From positions 145,732 to 208,263 of the forward strand of contig PANQ01000003.1 of assembly GCA_002707685.1 (NCBI GenBank): a stretch of DNA of 62,532 nt. The letters are read 5' to 3'. The notes under the pieces are model-generated. The model had not been told where the DNA came from. It searched no databases and was given only the letters and a program-made list of their open reading frames with translations. Positions within the stretch are counted from its first letter, which is position 1, and each line of letters starts with the position of its first letter. The DNA is from Porticoccus sp. (GTDB taxonomy: Bacteria; Pseudomonadota; Gammaproteobacteria; Pseudomonadales; Porticoccaceae). Positions 15,078-24,048 of the stretch are shown here, in pieces. The translations under genes were made by a program, and so were the position numbers.

Positions 15078-17195
15078 TTGACTTTCATCTATTCTCGCGT
15101 CATGAAACGTTTTATTTTCCATGCTGTACTGGCCACGGGTCTCCCGGTCGTTTTGCTGGCATCTTCACACGCTGAGGAGACTGTAGAAGAAATTATCCTT
15201 ATCAAGTCTCAGCAAACGATGCCTACAACAACGGGCGACGCCACCAATTTATTGGGTAACCAGGGTGTCAATTTTTCTGCTGCCGGTGGTATTTCCCAGT
15301 TACCCAGCATTCGTGGAATGAATGGTGATCGGGTTAAAGTACTCATTGATGGCGGTGAAATCACTTCTGCCTGTGCAAACCATATGAATCCCCCGCTTTC
15401 CTATATGGATGCCAGCCGTATTTCATCGACGACGGTCCTGAGTGGAATTACCCCTGTCAGTATGGGCGGCGACAGTATCGCCGGCACAATTTCAGTGGAT
15501 TCCCGCAAACCCGCCTATTCTGATTCCGACGAACTACTTATGCAGGGTTCTATTGGTGCCATCTACGAAAGTAATGGGCGGCACCATGGCGAATACCTAA
15601 ACGCTACCATTGCCAACAGCAATCTAAGTCTGGGTTACAGCGGTAGTCTGGACCGCTCTGACAGCTATCGCGATGGCAGTGGCGACAAAGTTCTCGATAC
15701 GCTCTATCGTTCAGAAAATCACGCCATTACCTTTGGTGCCAGAGGTGAGTTTCAGGAGCTCGTCCTGAAACTCACTCACCAGAAGGTGCACTATCAAGGC
15801 TTTCCCAATCAGTACATGGACATGGTAGGCAATAAAGGTGACGGCGTTATTGTCAACTACCTCCACGATTTCAGTTGGATGAAACTCGATGTCCTGTTTA
15901 GCTGGAATGATGTCGAACACGAAATGGGATTTTTCACCGAGGAGAAGACCGGCACAATGCCCATGTATACCGAGGGCAAGGACATGGGTTACGTCCTGAA
16001 GGCAGAATTCCCACTGTCAGAGCAACACACATTGCGTATCGGCAATGAATACCACAAATTTGAACTCGACGACTGGTGGCCTGCTGTGCCCGGCTCAATG
16101 ATGATGGGCCCAAATGACTATATCAATATCAATGATGGCGAGCGCACCCGCTACGCGCTCTGGGCTGAGTCAGACTATCGGATCAATACATCCTGGACAG
16201 CTCTCTACGGTATTCGCTACGAGCATGTCATTACCGATACCGATGATGTGCAACCCTACAACACCATGCCGATGATCATGATGAGCCCCAACCTCGATGC
16301 ACCGGCTGCAACTGCATTCAATGCTCGCAATCACAAGCAGGTTGATGACAACATCGATTTAACCCTGGTGCTCCGCTACCAGCCTACGTCCGAGGACACT
16401 GTAGAGTTTGGCTACGCGCGCAAAACCCGCTCACCCAACCTCTATGAGCGCTACACATGGGGCAGGAACACCATGGCAATGACCATGATTGGCTGGTATG
16501 GCGACGGCAATGGCTATGTGGGTGATATTGACCTGGATCCGGAGACTGCGCATACCCTGAGCGCTGCCTATAGCAAAAAGGCTTCGGATAACCGCTGGGA
16601 ATACACCATCAGCCCCTATTACACATACGTGGATGATTTTATTGATGCTACTCAGATCGGTACATTCAATCCGAGAATGGTAATGTCCGTTACACGACCC
16701 AGGTTGCAATTTACCAATATCGACGCCGAGTTTTACGGTCTGGATGTCAATGGTTCCCGCCTTCTTTCGCAATCTGGCAAGTGGGGCACCGTGAACCTGA
16801 AAGCCCGGGCGTCCTACACTCGAGGTAAACGCAAAGACGGCCCGGAAGACCTTTACCACATCATGCCACTTAATGTGAAAATCGCTTTGGAGCAGTCTTT
16901 TCAGCAGTGGGCCAATACTATTGAATTGGAGTGGGTCGATGAAAAAGACAACGTGGACCAAGTTCGTCTGGAAAACAAAACGGCCAAATATACCCTCCTG
17001 AACATATTCACCCAATACCGCTGGCATAACACCACGCTCAATTTTGGTGTACGTAATCTGCTGGATGAAAGCCACGACTTGCCTTTGGGTGGTGTAAGCC
17101 TGGCCCAATGGCGTGATGACGGCATGACGGGGCCCTTTGAATCACTCCACGGTCCCGGTCGCTCTGCAGAGATGGGAATTCGTTACGATTTCTAA
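15078..17195 (+). CDS. TonB-dependent receptor, OprC/NosA-like (copper)
   Basis: A 705-residue outer-membrane receptor. A TTG at 15078 is well placed after AAGGAG; the ATG at 15102 has no Shine-Dalgarno but also leaves a signal peptide (MKRFIFHAVLATG...SHA). The plug domain includes LPSIRGMNGDRVKVLIDGGEI. The barrel ends in ...GIRYDF with a terminal Phe. CANHMNPP (C-x3-M) matches the copper-binding CxxxM of OprC, and Met-rich loops recur (SMMMGP, NTMPMIMMSP, NTMAMTMIGW). Copper import is inferred from this pattern and not demonstrated. It appears monocistronic. Confidence 0.87.
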   Translation: MTFIYSRVMKRFIFHAVLATGLPVVLLASSHAEETVEEIILIKSQQTMPTTTGDATNLLGNQGVNFSAAGGISQLPSIRGMNGDRVKVLIDGGEITSACANHMNPPLSYMDASRISSTTVLSGITPVSMGGDSIAGTISVDSRKPAYSDSDELLMQGSIGAIYESNGRHHGEYLNATIANSNLSLGYSGSLDRSDSYRDGSGDKVLDTLYRSENHAITFGARGEFQELVLKLTHQKVHYQGFPNQYMDMVGNKGDGVIVNYLHDFSWMKLDVLFSWNDVEHEMGFFTEEKTGTMPMYTEGKDMGYVLKAEFPLSEQHTLRIGNEYHKFELDDWWPAVPGSMMMGPNDYININDGERTRYALWAESDYRINTSWTALYGIRYEHVITDTDDVQPYNTMPMIMMSPNLDAPAATAFNARNHKQVDDNIDLTLVLRYQPTSEDTVEFGYARKTRSPNLYERYTWGRNTMAMTMIGWYGDGNGYVGDIDLDPETAHTLSAAYSKKASDNRWEYTISPYYTYVDDFIDATQIGTFNPRMVMSVTRPRLQFTNIDAEFYGLDVNGSRLLSQSGKWGTVNLKARASYTRGKRKDGPEDLYHIMPLNVKIALEQSFQQWANTIELEWVDEKDNVDQVRLENKTAKYTLLNIFTQYRWHNTTLNFGVRNLLDESHDLPLGGVSLAQWRDDGMTGPFESLHGPGRSAEMGIRYDF

Positions 17196-17637
17196 CAATT
17201 TCTTTGAATCAATCTCCCCCCAACAGGGGGCACATCCTGCCCTCTGCTGGCCTATCGCCAGGCCTGCACGAATCGATTCGCAGGGATATAGCCCCCTTGG
17301 GGACATTCTCCGAGGCGCTGAGCGGATGACATAGGGGATACTTGGTTTAGGGCACATTCCATGCTTTTTATACCCGCCCATCGGCTCTAAAGACCACACA
17401 GCCCCACCTCAACGACCAACCTTGACAGCCTAACCACTTGTTCTAACATAACTTTTAGGCCAACTGTAAATATAATTTATACAGCTGGCACACATGCGGT
17501 TTATGGAAAAGCCATACAGGTAGACGGAAAGAGCCTGAGACAACAGACCGAACACGGCAGCCGTTTTATCGTTGCAGCTCTGCTGCTACAAAGCTTCGGG
17601 TATTGGTGCGTCAGGCCACGCAAGTCAGGAGGACATT
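17196..17637 (+). other. gap without a recognisable gene
   Basis: This 442-bp gap holds a GC hairpin soon after the receptor gene (CCCCC-AA-CAGGGGG near 17216-17230) with no T-run. An AT-rich stretch near 17440-17490 probably contains the HD-GYP promoter. The Shine-Dalgarno of that gene (CAGGAGGA) is at 17625-17632. I found no convincing RNA gene or riboswitch. Confidence 0.5.
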
Positions 17638-18237
17638 ATGAATGACTTAAGTCTGACCAACCCCTTTCGCTCTCTCATTGCCGCCCTTGAGAAGCGGGAT
17701 GAATACACGGCTTGTCACGATCAGCGAACGAAGCTGATTGCGTTGGATATTGGAGAGCAATGTAGCCTGGAAGCTGAGGAGCTGACGATCCTCGAAATTG
17801 CGGCGTCTGTGCACGATATCGGAAAAATCGGGATTCCCGATCGAATCTTGCTAAAACCCGGGCGTCTTGATGCAGAAGAATGGGAAGTGATGAAGACCCA
17901 TCCGGAGCACGGGTTTCTGATTCTCAACACCGTCGAATCGCCCTATGCAGAGTCGGTGGCCAACGTGGTTCGAAACCACCATGAGGCGTTTGATGGGAGC
18001 GGATACCCCGACGGCAAACACAGCGAGGAGATCCCTGTTCTCTCACGTATCATCGCACTGGCGGATTGTTACGATGCGATGGCCACATCCAGGCCATATC
18101 GCCCAGGCAAACCACACAGTTTTATCATGAAGGTCCTCCACGAGGATAACGAATACAAATACGATCCCTATTTGCGTAAAAAGCTTGTAACTTGCCTCGA
18201 AAATAGCCCACTCCGCGCTCAACAGTCAGAAATATAG
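17638..18237 (+). CDS. HD-GYP domain c-di-GMP phosphodiesterase
   Basis: A 199-residue protein that is almost only an HD-GYP domain. The ATG at 17638 follows CAGGAGGA and is preferred over an upstream in-frame start. Motifs in order are VHDIGKIGIPDRIL (HD metal site), HPEHG, RNHHEAFDGSGYPDG (HHE plus GYP) and ALADCYDAMATSRPYR. All expected metal ligands are visible. There is no receiver or sensor domain, so activity would depend on a partner or on expression level. It converges on modC. Confidence 0.92.
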   Translation: MNDLSLTNPFRSLIAALEKRDEYTACHDQRTKLIALDIGEQCSLEAEELTILEIAASVHDIGKIGIPDRILLKPGRLDAEEWEVMKTHPEHGFLILNTVESPYAESVANVVRNHHEAFDGSGYPDGKHSEEIPVLSRIIALADCYDAMATSRPYRPGKPHSFIMKVLHEDNEYKYDPYLRKKLVTCLENSPLRAQQSEI

Positions 18238-18308
18238 GGGTATATTGAAATACTCATATTGTCGAGAAATGAACGTCACTCTGTCGCCTTCCTCCGTGGC
18301 ATAAAATA

Positions 18309-19382
18309 TCATCCCAGTAACGCCACCGATTTAATCAGCATATAGAGCGACTTCCCTGTCTCGAGCCCAAGCTGACTAACTGCTCTCGAGGTCACTTCTG
18401 CCAGCACCAATTGTCCATCCGCAGTGCGACAGGCCACCACACAGCGACTGTCTGCTGGTGGATCAATGCGCTCAATGGTCACCGGCAGATGATTTTGGAT
18501 ACTGATGTGATGCGGATCCACCAGGGACAGACTGACATCACGAGCGCGAATGAGTATCCGTGTGGGCAGGGAACCAGAGGCCTGTCCCGTTCTGGGAATC
18601 CACAGCCGGGCTTCCGGTGGGCCAAAGGGTCTGACGCCATCCTCCCCGGCCTCGCCCAGAGCTCCCTCCAAAACCGAAACAGCACCGGCATCATCAAATA
18701 GTGGCGAGTCCGGACGCGCCAGCGACTCGTGTAGCGTTTCGATGCGCTGGATGAGGCCATCCTGCAGGAAGACAATCCGGTCCGCCAGACGTTCGATCTC
18801 ATCCGGGGAGTGGCTGACCATAATGATAGGTACAGCGGACTCGGCTGCCATACGACCAAGAAATGGCATGATCTCACGCCGGGTCTGGGTATCGAGTGCC
18901 GCCATTGGCTCATCCAGCAGTAACAGCTGTGGACTGATCAGCAAGGCCCGTCCCAGGGACACTCGCTGGCGCTGGCCACCCGACAATTGATCAATGCGGC
19001 GGCCCAGCAGATCTTCAATGCCCAGCATGGCGGAAACTTCAGGCAGATGCAGTCGGCGTAATGGCGCCGGAGTTCGCTTGTAGCCATAGAGCAGGTTGTC
19101 CTGCACCGAGAGGTGCGGCAGCAGGCTGTGTTCCTGAAAAACCAGGCCGATACGCCGCCTGTGCAGCGGCACAAACTGTCTTCCCTGCTGCCATTGCTGA
19201 TCGCCAAAGCTCACTGCAGCTCCCCTGATTCGCTCCAGTCCGGCGATGAGGCGCAGTAAAGTCGTCTTGCCACAACCAGAGCGGCCAAACAGCCCGGTCA
19301 CGCCCTCAAGAGGCCACTCGTGATCTACCTTGAGCTCAAAATCTCCGCCATAACGCAGGTGAGCCTGAATACGAAGCATCAT
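18309..19382 (-). CDS. modC: molybdate ABC transporter ATP-binding protein
   Basis: A 357-residue ATPase that powers molybdate uptake at the inner membrane. Walker A is GRSGCGKTT, the Q-loop lies near LVFQEHSLLPHL, the signature is LSGGQRQR and Walker B is LLLLDEPMAALD. The last about 65 residues form the TOBE/Mop domain that binds oxyanion in this family (LPTRILIRARDVSLSL... and later SLYMLIKSVALLG). Its ATG overlaps the modB stop (ATGA), showing tight coupling. Lengths match the family. Confidence 0.95.
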   Translation of the reverse strand: MMLRIQAHLRYGGDFELKVDHEWPLEGVTGLFGRSGCGKTTLLRLIAGLERIRGAAVSFGDQQWQQGRQFVPLHRRRIGLVFQEHSLLPHLSVQDNLLYGYKRTPAPLRRLHLPEVSAMLGIEDLLGRRIDQLSGGQRQRVSLGRALLISPQLLLLDEPMAALDTQTRREIMPFLGRMAAESAVPIIMVSHSPDEIERLADRIVFLQDGLIQRIETLHESLARPDSPLFDDAGAVSVLEGALGEAGEDGVRPFGPPEARLWIPRTGQASGSLPTRILIRARDVSLSLVDPHHISIQNHLPVTIERIDPPADSRCVVACRTADGQLVLAEVTSRAVSQLGLETGKSLYMLIKSVALLG

Positions 19383-20065
19383 ACCCGGACGACCTGAAAG
19401 CGACGGGTAAGGCTGTACACCACGAACAAAGTGGTGAAGGCAAAGATCAGCAGCAGTAATGAAAGACTGTGTGCAGCCTCATAGTTCATGGCTTCAACAT
19501 GATCGTAGATCAATACCGACAACACTTTGGTTTCGCCGGGTATGCTGCCACCGAGCATCAGGATAACACCAAATTCGCCCATGGTATGGGCGAAGGTCAA
19601 TGTGGCCGCCACCACAAAACCGCTGCGTGTCAGTGGAAAGATCACGGTACGGAAACGATCCAGTGCACCGGCGCCGAGACTGCTCGCCACCTCCACTGGA
19701 CGCCTCCCCAGATTACTGAAGGCTTCGGTCAGCGGCTGCACGGCAAAGGGCATGGAGTAGAGAATGGACGCCATCAGAATGCCCTCAAAAGAAAAAGCAA
19801 GGTGATGAAAACCCAGGTCTTGCAAAGTTTTGCCCACAATCCCCCGTGGCCCCATCGCCACTAGCAGATAAAAGCCAAGCACGGTGGGCGGCAGCACCAG
19901 AGGCAGGGAGACAATCGCCTGCACCACATTCCTACCACGGGAACGGCCCTTTGCCAGCCACCAGGCAAGCGGGGTTGCCAACACTAACAAAATTATCGTG
20001 GTGTACAGGCACAGCCGGAGAGTGACATCGATGGCTTGCCATTCCGCGGGCCCGAGTGCATACAT
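19379..20065 (-). CDS. modB: molybdate ABC transporter permease
   Basis: A 228-residue inner-membrane permease with about five to six helices. It has the ABC-permease EAA-type loop (EVASSLGAGALDRFRTVIFPLTRSGF) that contacts ModC. The segments SLPLVLPPTVLGFYLLVAMG and HTMGEFGVILMLGGSIPGETKVLSV are hallmarks of ModB/CysT-type permeases. It lies between modA (44-nt gap) and modC (4-nt overlap) in one leftward operon. Confidence 0.95.
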   Translation of the reverse strand: MYALGPAEWQAIDVTLRLCLYTTIILLVLATPLAWWLAKGRSRGRNVVQAIVSLPLVLPPTVLGFYLLVAMGPRGIVGKTLQDLGFHHLAFSFEGILMASILYSMPFAVQPLTEAFSNLGRRPVEVASSLGAGALDRFRTVIFPLTRSGFVVAATLTFAHTMGEFGVILMLGGSIPGETKVLSVLIYDHVEAMNYEAAHSLSLLLLIFAFTTLFVVYSLTRRFQVVRV

Positions 20066-20109
20066 AGGATTTCCTCACGACCAGAATCGGGCGGCCCGAT
20101 GGTGTTTGT

Positions 20110-20877
20110 TTACTCCGGTATCACAAACCCGTAGCGGGTCATGATGTCGTGTACTTTGTCGGTCGCCATAAACGCGGCAAACGCCAACGCTTCGGGCTTG
20201 TTACCGCCACGCCTGGTGACCACATAGCCCTGGGTCAGCGGATTGTGCAGCGTATCGTCAATCAGGTAGTGATCATGCCTGGCCAGGTCGGGAAACTTTG
20301 CCAGAGACAGGGCGATGATGCCCACCTGTGCAGCGCCGGATTCAGTCATCTGGGCGGTGTGCGCAATGTTTTCGCCGAACACCAGTTTGCTCTGCACAGC
20401 GTCCCACACACCTGTCGATTGCATCGCCTCTTTCGCACGCAGACCGTAGGGAGCATGCGAGGGCTGGGCAATGGCAATGCGGGTAATCGCCTCTGAAGTC
20501 AGGTCTTCAAGGGTAAGGTCGGCGGCGTTCAGGATGTTGCTCCAGATCACAATCCGGCCAATGGCATAGACAGCCGGTTCAGTGGTTGTCAGGCCCTTAT
20601 TCCTGAGTTGCTGGGGGAAGGCGATGTCGGCCGAAAAGAAGATATCGTAAGGTGCACCGTTAGTGATCTGCGTGGTCATTTTCCCCGATGAGCCGTAGAT
20701 AACCTCAATGGCGACATCGGGACGCACCTCACGATAGAGGTTCACAATGTCATCCAGTGCATAACGCAGATCAGAGGCTGCCGCGATACGCATGGGCTCG
20801 CTGGCATGCATCGCGGAGGTCAACAACAGAAGAGTCAGTATCACAAGCAACCGACCCGGTTTTTCGAATAGGGGCAT
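20110..20877 (-). CDS. modA: molybdate-binding periplasmic protein
   Basis: A 255-residue periplasmic binding protein. I choose the start at 20877, which has CGGAG upstream; a longer frame begins inside the operator. The signal peptide is MPLFEKPGRLLVILTLLLLTSAMHA. The mature protein begins with EPMRIAAASDLRYALDDI and continues with YGSSGKMTTQITNGAPYDIFFSAD, the two oxyanion-binding stretches of ModA. It is the first gene of modABC, 54 nt downstream of the 13-bp palindrome presumed to bind ModE. Confidence 0.95.
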   Translation of the reverse strand: MPLFEKPGRLLVILTLLLLTSAMHASEPMRIAAASDLRYALDDIVNLYREVRPDVAIEVIYGSSGKMTTQITNGAPYDIFFSADIAFPQQLRNKGLTTTEPAVYAIGRIVIWSNILNAADLTLEDLTSEAITRIAIAQPSHAPYGLRAKEAMQSTGVWDAVQSKLVFGENIAHTAQMTESGAAQVGIIALSLAKFPDLARHDHYLIDDTLHNPLTQGYVVTRRGGNKPEALAFAAFMATDKVHDIMTRYGFVIPE

Positions 20878-20931
20878 TGTCGATCTCCGAGCAAGAATTG
20901 GTGTGATTATGCTGTGGCCGGACCGGATGCT

Positions 20932-20965
20932 CTTCACGTTATATCCAATTGAATATAACGTGAAG
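20932..20965. promoter_or_regulatory. ModE-type operator
   Basis: A perfect 13-bp inverted repeat (CTTCACGTTATAT / ATATAACGTGAAG) with an 8-nt centre. The inner CGTTATAT...ATATAACG is the known ModE box core. It lies between modA and modE, 54 nt upstream of the modA start and beyond the 3' end of modE, so its target is modABC. Confidence 0.9.
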
Positions 20966-21013
20966 AATAGGGCCAGATCGCCGGATCGTCAACCCAGGAC
21001 GAATATCGACCAA

Positions 21014-21391
21014 TCAGTGGGGACTGCTGGGAGGGGACGACGCCAGAAGGGCCGAGAGTTCGCTCAATTCATCGGCCACTGCCGCTGCCGTCTTTTCTTC
21101 GATTTGTCGGTACAAAGCCAGTACGCGCTCACCCAGCGGCGTAATCCGGGCACCCCCGCCGCCACTGCCCCCCGCAGCGGTTTCAATCAGGGGAGAAGAA
21201 AAACACTGGTTCATGGTGTCAACCAGCAACCAGGCCCGGCGATAGCTCATCCCCATCTGCCGGGATGCGGCCGAGATGGACCCAGTGGCGATAATACGCT
21301 CCAGTAGTTCCGCTTTCCCCGGACCGATAGCGATAGCTTTTCCGAAAAGGATACGTTGCCGCAGGCGCAATAACGAAGTACCTGATTTCAT
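21014..21391 (-). CDS. modE: molybdate-responsive regulator, ModE N-terminal type
   Basis: A 125-residue winged-helix DNA-binding protein (start at 21391; an in-frame ATG at 21439 is possible). It has ELLERIIATGSISAASRQMGMSYRRAWLLVDTMNQ and TAAGGSGGGGARITPLGERVL, the characteristic ModE wing. The C-terminal pair of Mop/TOBE molybdate-binding domains found in E. coli ModE is absent, so it must sense molybdate indirectly or through dimer contacts. Same strand as modABC, 49 nt upstream of the operator. Confidence 0.9.
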   Translation of the reverse strand: MKSGTSLLRLRQRILFGKAIAIGPGKAELLERIIATGSISAASRQMGMSYRRAWLLVDTMNQCFSSPLIETAAGGSGGGGARITPLGERVLALYRQIEEKTAAAVADELSELSALLASSPPSSPH

Positions 21392-21618
21392 AATATTGTG
21401 CTCGACCGATACGATCACTGATTTTGCCACAATAGACATGGGGGCAACGAATTTAACAGTTCATCAGGGCCCGGTCGGCGACGCCTTTGAGGTTCAAAGC
21501 ATAACTGGCGGCTCCGCAATAAGTGATTTTCAGCCACCCGAATGCCCGCGCTGGCGCGACACCTCTCAAGCGCGAGATCGTTTATCGTCTCAGCGAGGTG
21601 CCGCACAAAACGAGGTGG

Positions 21619-21855
21619 CTACTTCAGTTCAGAAAGACTGGCTCCAAAATTGATATGAAACGGCGAACCATCCAGAAGCAGGGCAGGTACGGATTTGACC
21701 CCTGCTGACTCAGCTTCTGCAATTCGGGATTTGTCATTCCCAAGATGCACGATTTCCACATCATACTGAACGGGGTCTATTGCCCTGGCTACACTGTCCT
21801 CAGCCGCCACACAAACCGGGCAACCAGCGTGATAAAAAACTGCTTTTGCTTTCAT
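21619..21855 (-). CDS. thioredoxin/glutaredoxin-fold protein with CPVC site
   Basis: A 78-residue single-domain protein. The active-site pattern HAGCPVCVAAEDSVA lies at the N-terminal end of helix 1, and the cis-Pro loop is SVPALLLDGSPFHINFG. The size fits glutaredoxin-like proteins. CPVC is unlike the CPYC of glutaredoxins or CGPC of thioredoxins. It is divergent from an HxlR-type regulator, and a matching half-site lies in front of each gene, so regulation by that protein is likely. The substrate is unknown. Confidence 0.83.
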   Translation of the reverse strand: MKAKAVFYHAGCPVCVAAEDSVARAIDPVQYDVEIVHLGNDKSRIAEAESAGVKSVPALLLDGSPFHINFGASLSELK

Positions 21856-21871
21856 AACTTCTCTCCAGTCC

Positions 21872-21976
21872 TTAAGTTACAATCATGTTCGAAATACACC
21901 CAAACGGTAGCGCTATTGTCAGTTGCAAAAAAGCGGGAACCGGAAGGTGTGGTAGGCACTTTATGGTGTAACTTAA
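21872..21976. promoter_or_regulatory. candidate operator pair for the HxlR regulator
   Basis: TTAAGTTACA at 21872-21881 and its exact reverse complement TGTAACTTAA at 21967-21976 stand in opposite orientation, one next to the start of each divergent gene. A 10-bp exact match in a 120-bp region points to a regulator site. The second copy overlaps the HxlR start codon, suggesting autorepression. Confidence 0.5.
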
Positions 21977-22332
21977 TGAATATTAATGAGAAAAAAATAA
22001 ATTCCCGCGCCAGCAATGTCTACCGCAAGCTTGAAGACGTGGTTGGCTGCAAATGGTCGGTGTCGGTCCTACTGGCCATTGATGCCGGGATCTCCCGCCC
22101 CGGCGCACTGGAGCGCCACATTTCCGGCATCTCAACGAAAGTGCTGTCTGAACGACTGCGAAAACTGACTACTTATGGTTTGCTCGAGAAGCAGAGTTTC
22201 CCGGAGGTGCCACCTCGCACGGAGTATTCATTGACACCATCGGGCATAAAACTCATCAGCATCATTCAACAGATTCACACTCTGGATTCAACACTTCAAG
22301 AGACGAGACCCAAGCAACTCAACCGCAACTAA
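21976..22332 (+). CDS. HxlR-type winged-helix regulator
   Basis: A 118-residue protein starting at the ATG at 21976. The HxlR helix-turn-helix is seen as KWSVSVLLAIDAGISRPGALERHISGISTKVLSERLRKLTTYGLLEKQSFPEVPPRTEYSLTPSG, with the typical ISxKVLSERL recognition helix. A Cys sits just before the KW motif (VVGCKWS), a region where several HxlR/YodB-type proteins carry a redox-reactive Cys. Together with the divergent CPVC protein this suggests thiol or electrophile sensing, which is inference. Confidence 0.87.
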   Translation: MNINEKKINSRASNVYRKLEDVVGCKWSVSVLLAIDAGISRPGALERHISGISTKVLSERLRKLTTYGLLEKQSFPEVPPRTEYSLTPSGIKLISIIQQIHTLDSTLQETRPKQLNRN

Positions 22333-22414
22333 TAAAGTAGCGGCGGCCGGCTCTGATTCGCTACACCCCAAGCCCTGCGCCACAGAACTGGATGAACAAA
22401 GAACGTTACACACT

Positions 22415-23035
22415 ATGGGTATCATCGAGTCGATAACACTTCTGGGAATCATGATTGCACTTGCTGTGATGCCAAGTACCAGTGTCGCACTGGTTGTCAC
22501 ACGCTCTGTCACTCTGAGCGTCCATAATGGTATAGCGGTCGCTGCGGGAGTTGTTGTCGGCGATCTGATCTTTGTCTTACTGGTAATACTGGGTCTATCT
22601 GTGCTGGCAGAGACCCTGGCCAGCCTGTTTCTGATCGTCAGATATCTTGGCGCGACCTATCTGATCTGGTTTGGCTTCTCATTGCTGACAAGAAAACACA
22701 CCACCGGGTTTATGATCGACAACCCAGCGGGAAAAGGACGTTTCACAACGAGCTTCCTTGCTGGCCTCGCCCTGACGCTCGGGGATCTCAAGGCCATCTT
22801 TTTCTACCTTAGCCTGTTTCCCGTGTTTATTGATTTAGCCGCACTCCAGCTTACTGACGTTTTCATTATCATGGCAGTCACAGTGGTGGCTGTGGGTGGC
22901 GTGAAAGTCGTCTATGCATGTTCAGCAGCAAAAATTGCCGCCCTCTCGAAAGGCCTACCGTTTGAGCCCGCCATCAGAAAAACAGCAGGTGGTGCGATGA
23001 TCGGAGCGGGAAGTTATATGATCGTACAAAGCTGA
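22415..23035 (+). CDS. LysE/RhtB-family exporter
   Basis: A 206-residue inner-membrane protein with six predicted helices. Family signatures are the N-terminal MPSTSVALVVTRSVTLSVHNGIAVAAGVVVGDL and YLGATYLIWFGFSLL segments. RhtB relatives export homoserine, threonine or other amino acids and analogues. The substrate cannot be read from sequence. It follows the HxlR gene by 82 nt on the same strand and could be part of its regulon. Confidence 0.88.
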   Translation: MGIIESITLLGIMIALAVMPSTSVALVVTRSVTLSVHNGIAVAAGVVVGDLIFVLLVILGLSVLAETLASLFLIVRYLGATYLIWFGFSLLTRKHTTGFMIDNPAGKGRFTTSFLAGLALTLGDLKAIFFYLSLFPVFIDLAALQLTDVFIIMAVTVVAVGGVKVVYACSAAKIAALSKGLPFEPAIRKTAGGAMIGAGSYMIVQS

Positions 23036-23213
23036 CAACCACATCTGCAGGTATAGATCATCAATATTAACGAGAACTGCTTATTTTCCTGTTAAGATTA
23101 TCTTCGGCTGGGAGCTCTATGGACAGCATTGATTAACCTTGTGATTCGGTTACCCTATGTTGCCCTAGGCAGCCAACCACCACCCCTCAAAGATAACAAT
23201 AAGAGGTACCACC

Positions 23214-23453
23214 ATGCCCTTTTCTCCGGAACATCTAACCGAATTGAACTTGCTGGTCATGTTCAGCACCCCCACACTGCAGGAAGGCATCAAGGTTCAC
23301 CGAAATGAGGCGGCACCCGAACTGGTGGCAGCAGCCGAGCGCCTGCATCAAAAGGGTTTAATCACAAACAGGGACGGTGGCTATCTGACTGATCTGGGTT
23401 TCGAAACGGTCGATCACACCCAGAAACTACTGGGCATTCTCTCAACCGACTGA
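23214..23453 (+). CDS. TIGR02647-family small protein
   Basis: A 79-residue protein matching TIGR02647: LTELNLLVMFST, QEGIKVHRNEAAPELVAAAERLHQKGLITNRDGGYLTDLGFE. The sequence folds most simply as a small winged-helix unit (helix, helix, then a GGYLTDLG hairpin), and members are described as putative DNA-binding proteins of gammaproteobacteria. ATAAGAGGTACC gives the ribosome site. Role unknown. Confidence 0.85.
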   Translation: MPFSPEHLTELNLLVMFSTPTLQEGIKVHRNEAAPELVAAAERLHQKGLITNRDGGYLTDLGFETVDHTQKLLGILSTD

Positions 23454-23508
23454 AGCGACAAACTGCCTCTTTCGGGAACCTCATTGAACAGAACATTCAG
23501 GACGATAA

Positions 23509-24018
23509 ATGAAACATAAAATCACAATCCTGTTTGCCATGACGTTTTTTATTGTCGGCAATGGTTATGGCATTTTGGCACATCAGGCACATGCGGCCTC
23601 AAATGAAACAAACACCCTGTGTAGCACTTTCACCCTGCCCGACTCGAACAAGGTGTATCTGTTTGCCTACAGGGAGCATCAGCCGCGTGAGAGCATTGCC
23701 CAATTGGTCAGAAAGGAAACCGCCCTGGCGCTGGACGATATCGCTGATGAGGTGATAATCGTCCAGAATAGCGAACAGGCAAAAGCAGACGGGCTTTTAT
23801 TGAAAATCAAGGTGCTCAATATCGCCCGGGGCAACCTGTTCACTAGGATCGATTTCCGGTATGAATTGATTGAAAACACCGGAAAAGCAGAAATTCTCAA
23901 CGAAACTGACGTATTAACGTCAAACTTTGGTTTTAAAAAACTGACTGGCGATGTGGGCAGAGAAATTGTGCGAAACATCACCCCGTTGATCGATTGTTTT
24001 GAGGCTCGCAGGCAGTAA
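23509..24018 (+). CDS. exported protein of unknown function
   Basis: A 169-residue protein with a signal peptide (MKHKITILFAMTFFIVGNGYGILAHQAHA, cleavage near AAS). The mature part has two Cys (about positions 38 and 163) that could bond. It has alternating helix and strand character, with EVIIVQNSEQAKADGLLLKIKVLNIARGNLFTRIDFRYELIEN resembling small periplasmic domains that modulate outer-membrane traits. I do not recognise a family. It stands alone, 55 nt after the TIGR02647 gene. Confidence 0.7.
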   Translation: MKHKITILFAMTFFIVGNGYGILAHQAHAASNETNTLCSTFTLPDSNKVYLFAYREHQPRESIAQLVRKETALALDDIADEVIIVQNSEQAKADGLLLKIKVLNIARGNLFTRIDFRYELIENTGKAEILNETDVLTSNFGFKKLTGDVGREIVRNITPLIDCFEARRQ

Positions 24019-24048
24019 ATCCTGCCAGCCCATCATGTTGCGGGGCTA

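Noticed and set aside
16431..17108. Long open frame on the minus strand within the TonB receptor gene
   Set aside because: It mirrors the coding frame of a well-supported receptor, has no ribosome site and no family resemblance.
17560..17637. Possible c-di-GMP (GEMM) riboswitch before the HD-GYP gene
   Set aside because: Only a short GCCACGCAA-like stretch is present. The conserved GEMM core and paired stems are missing.
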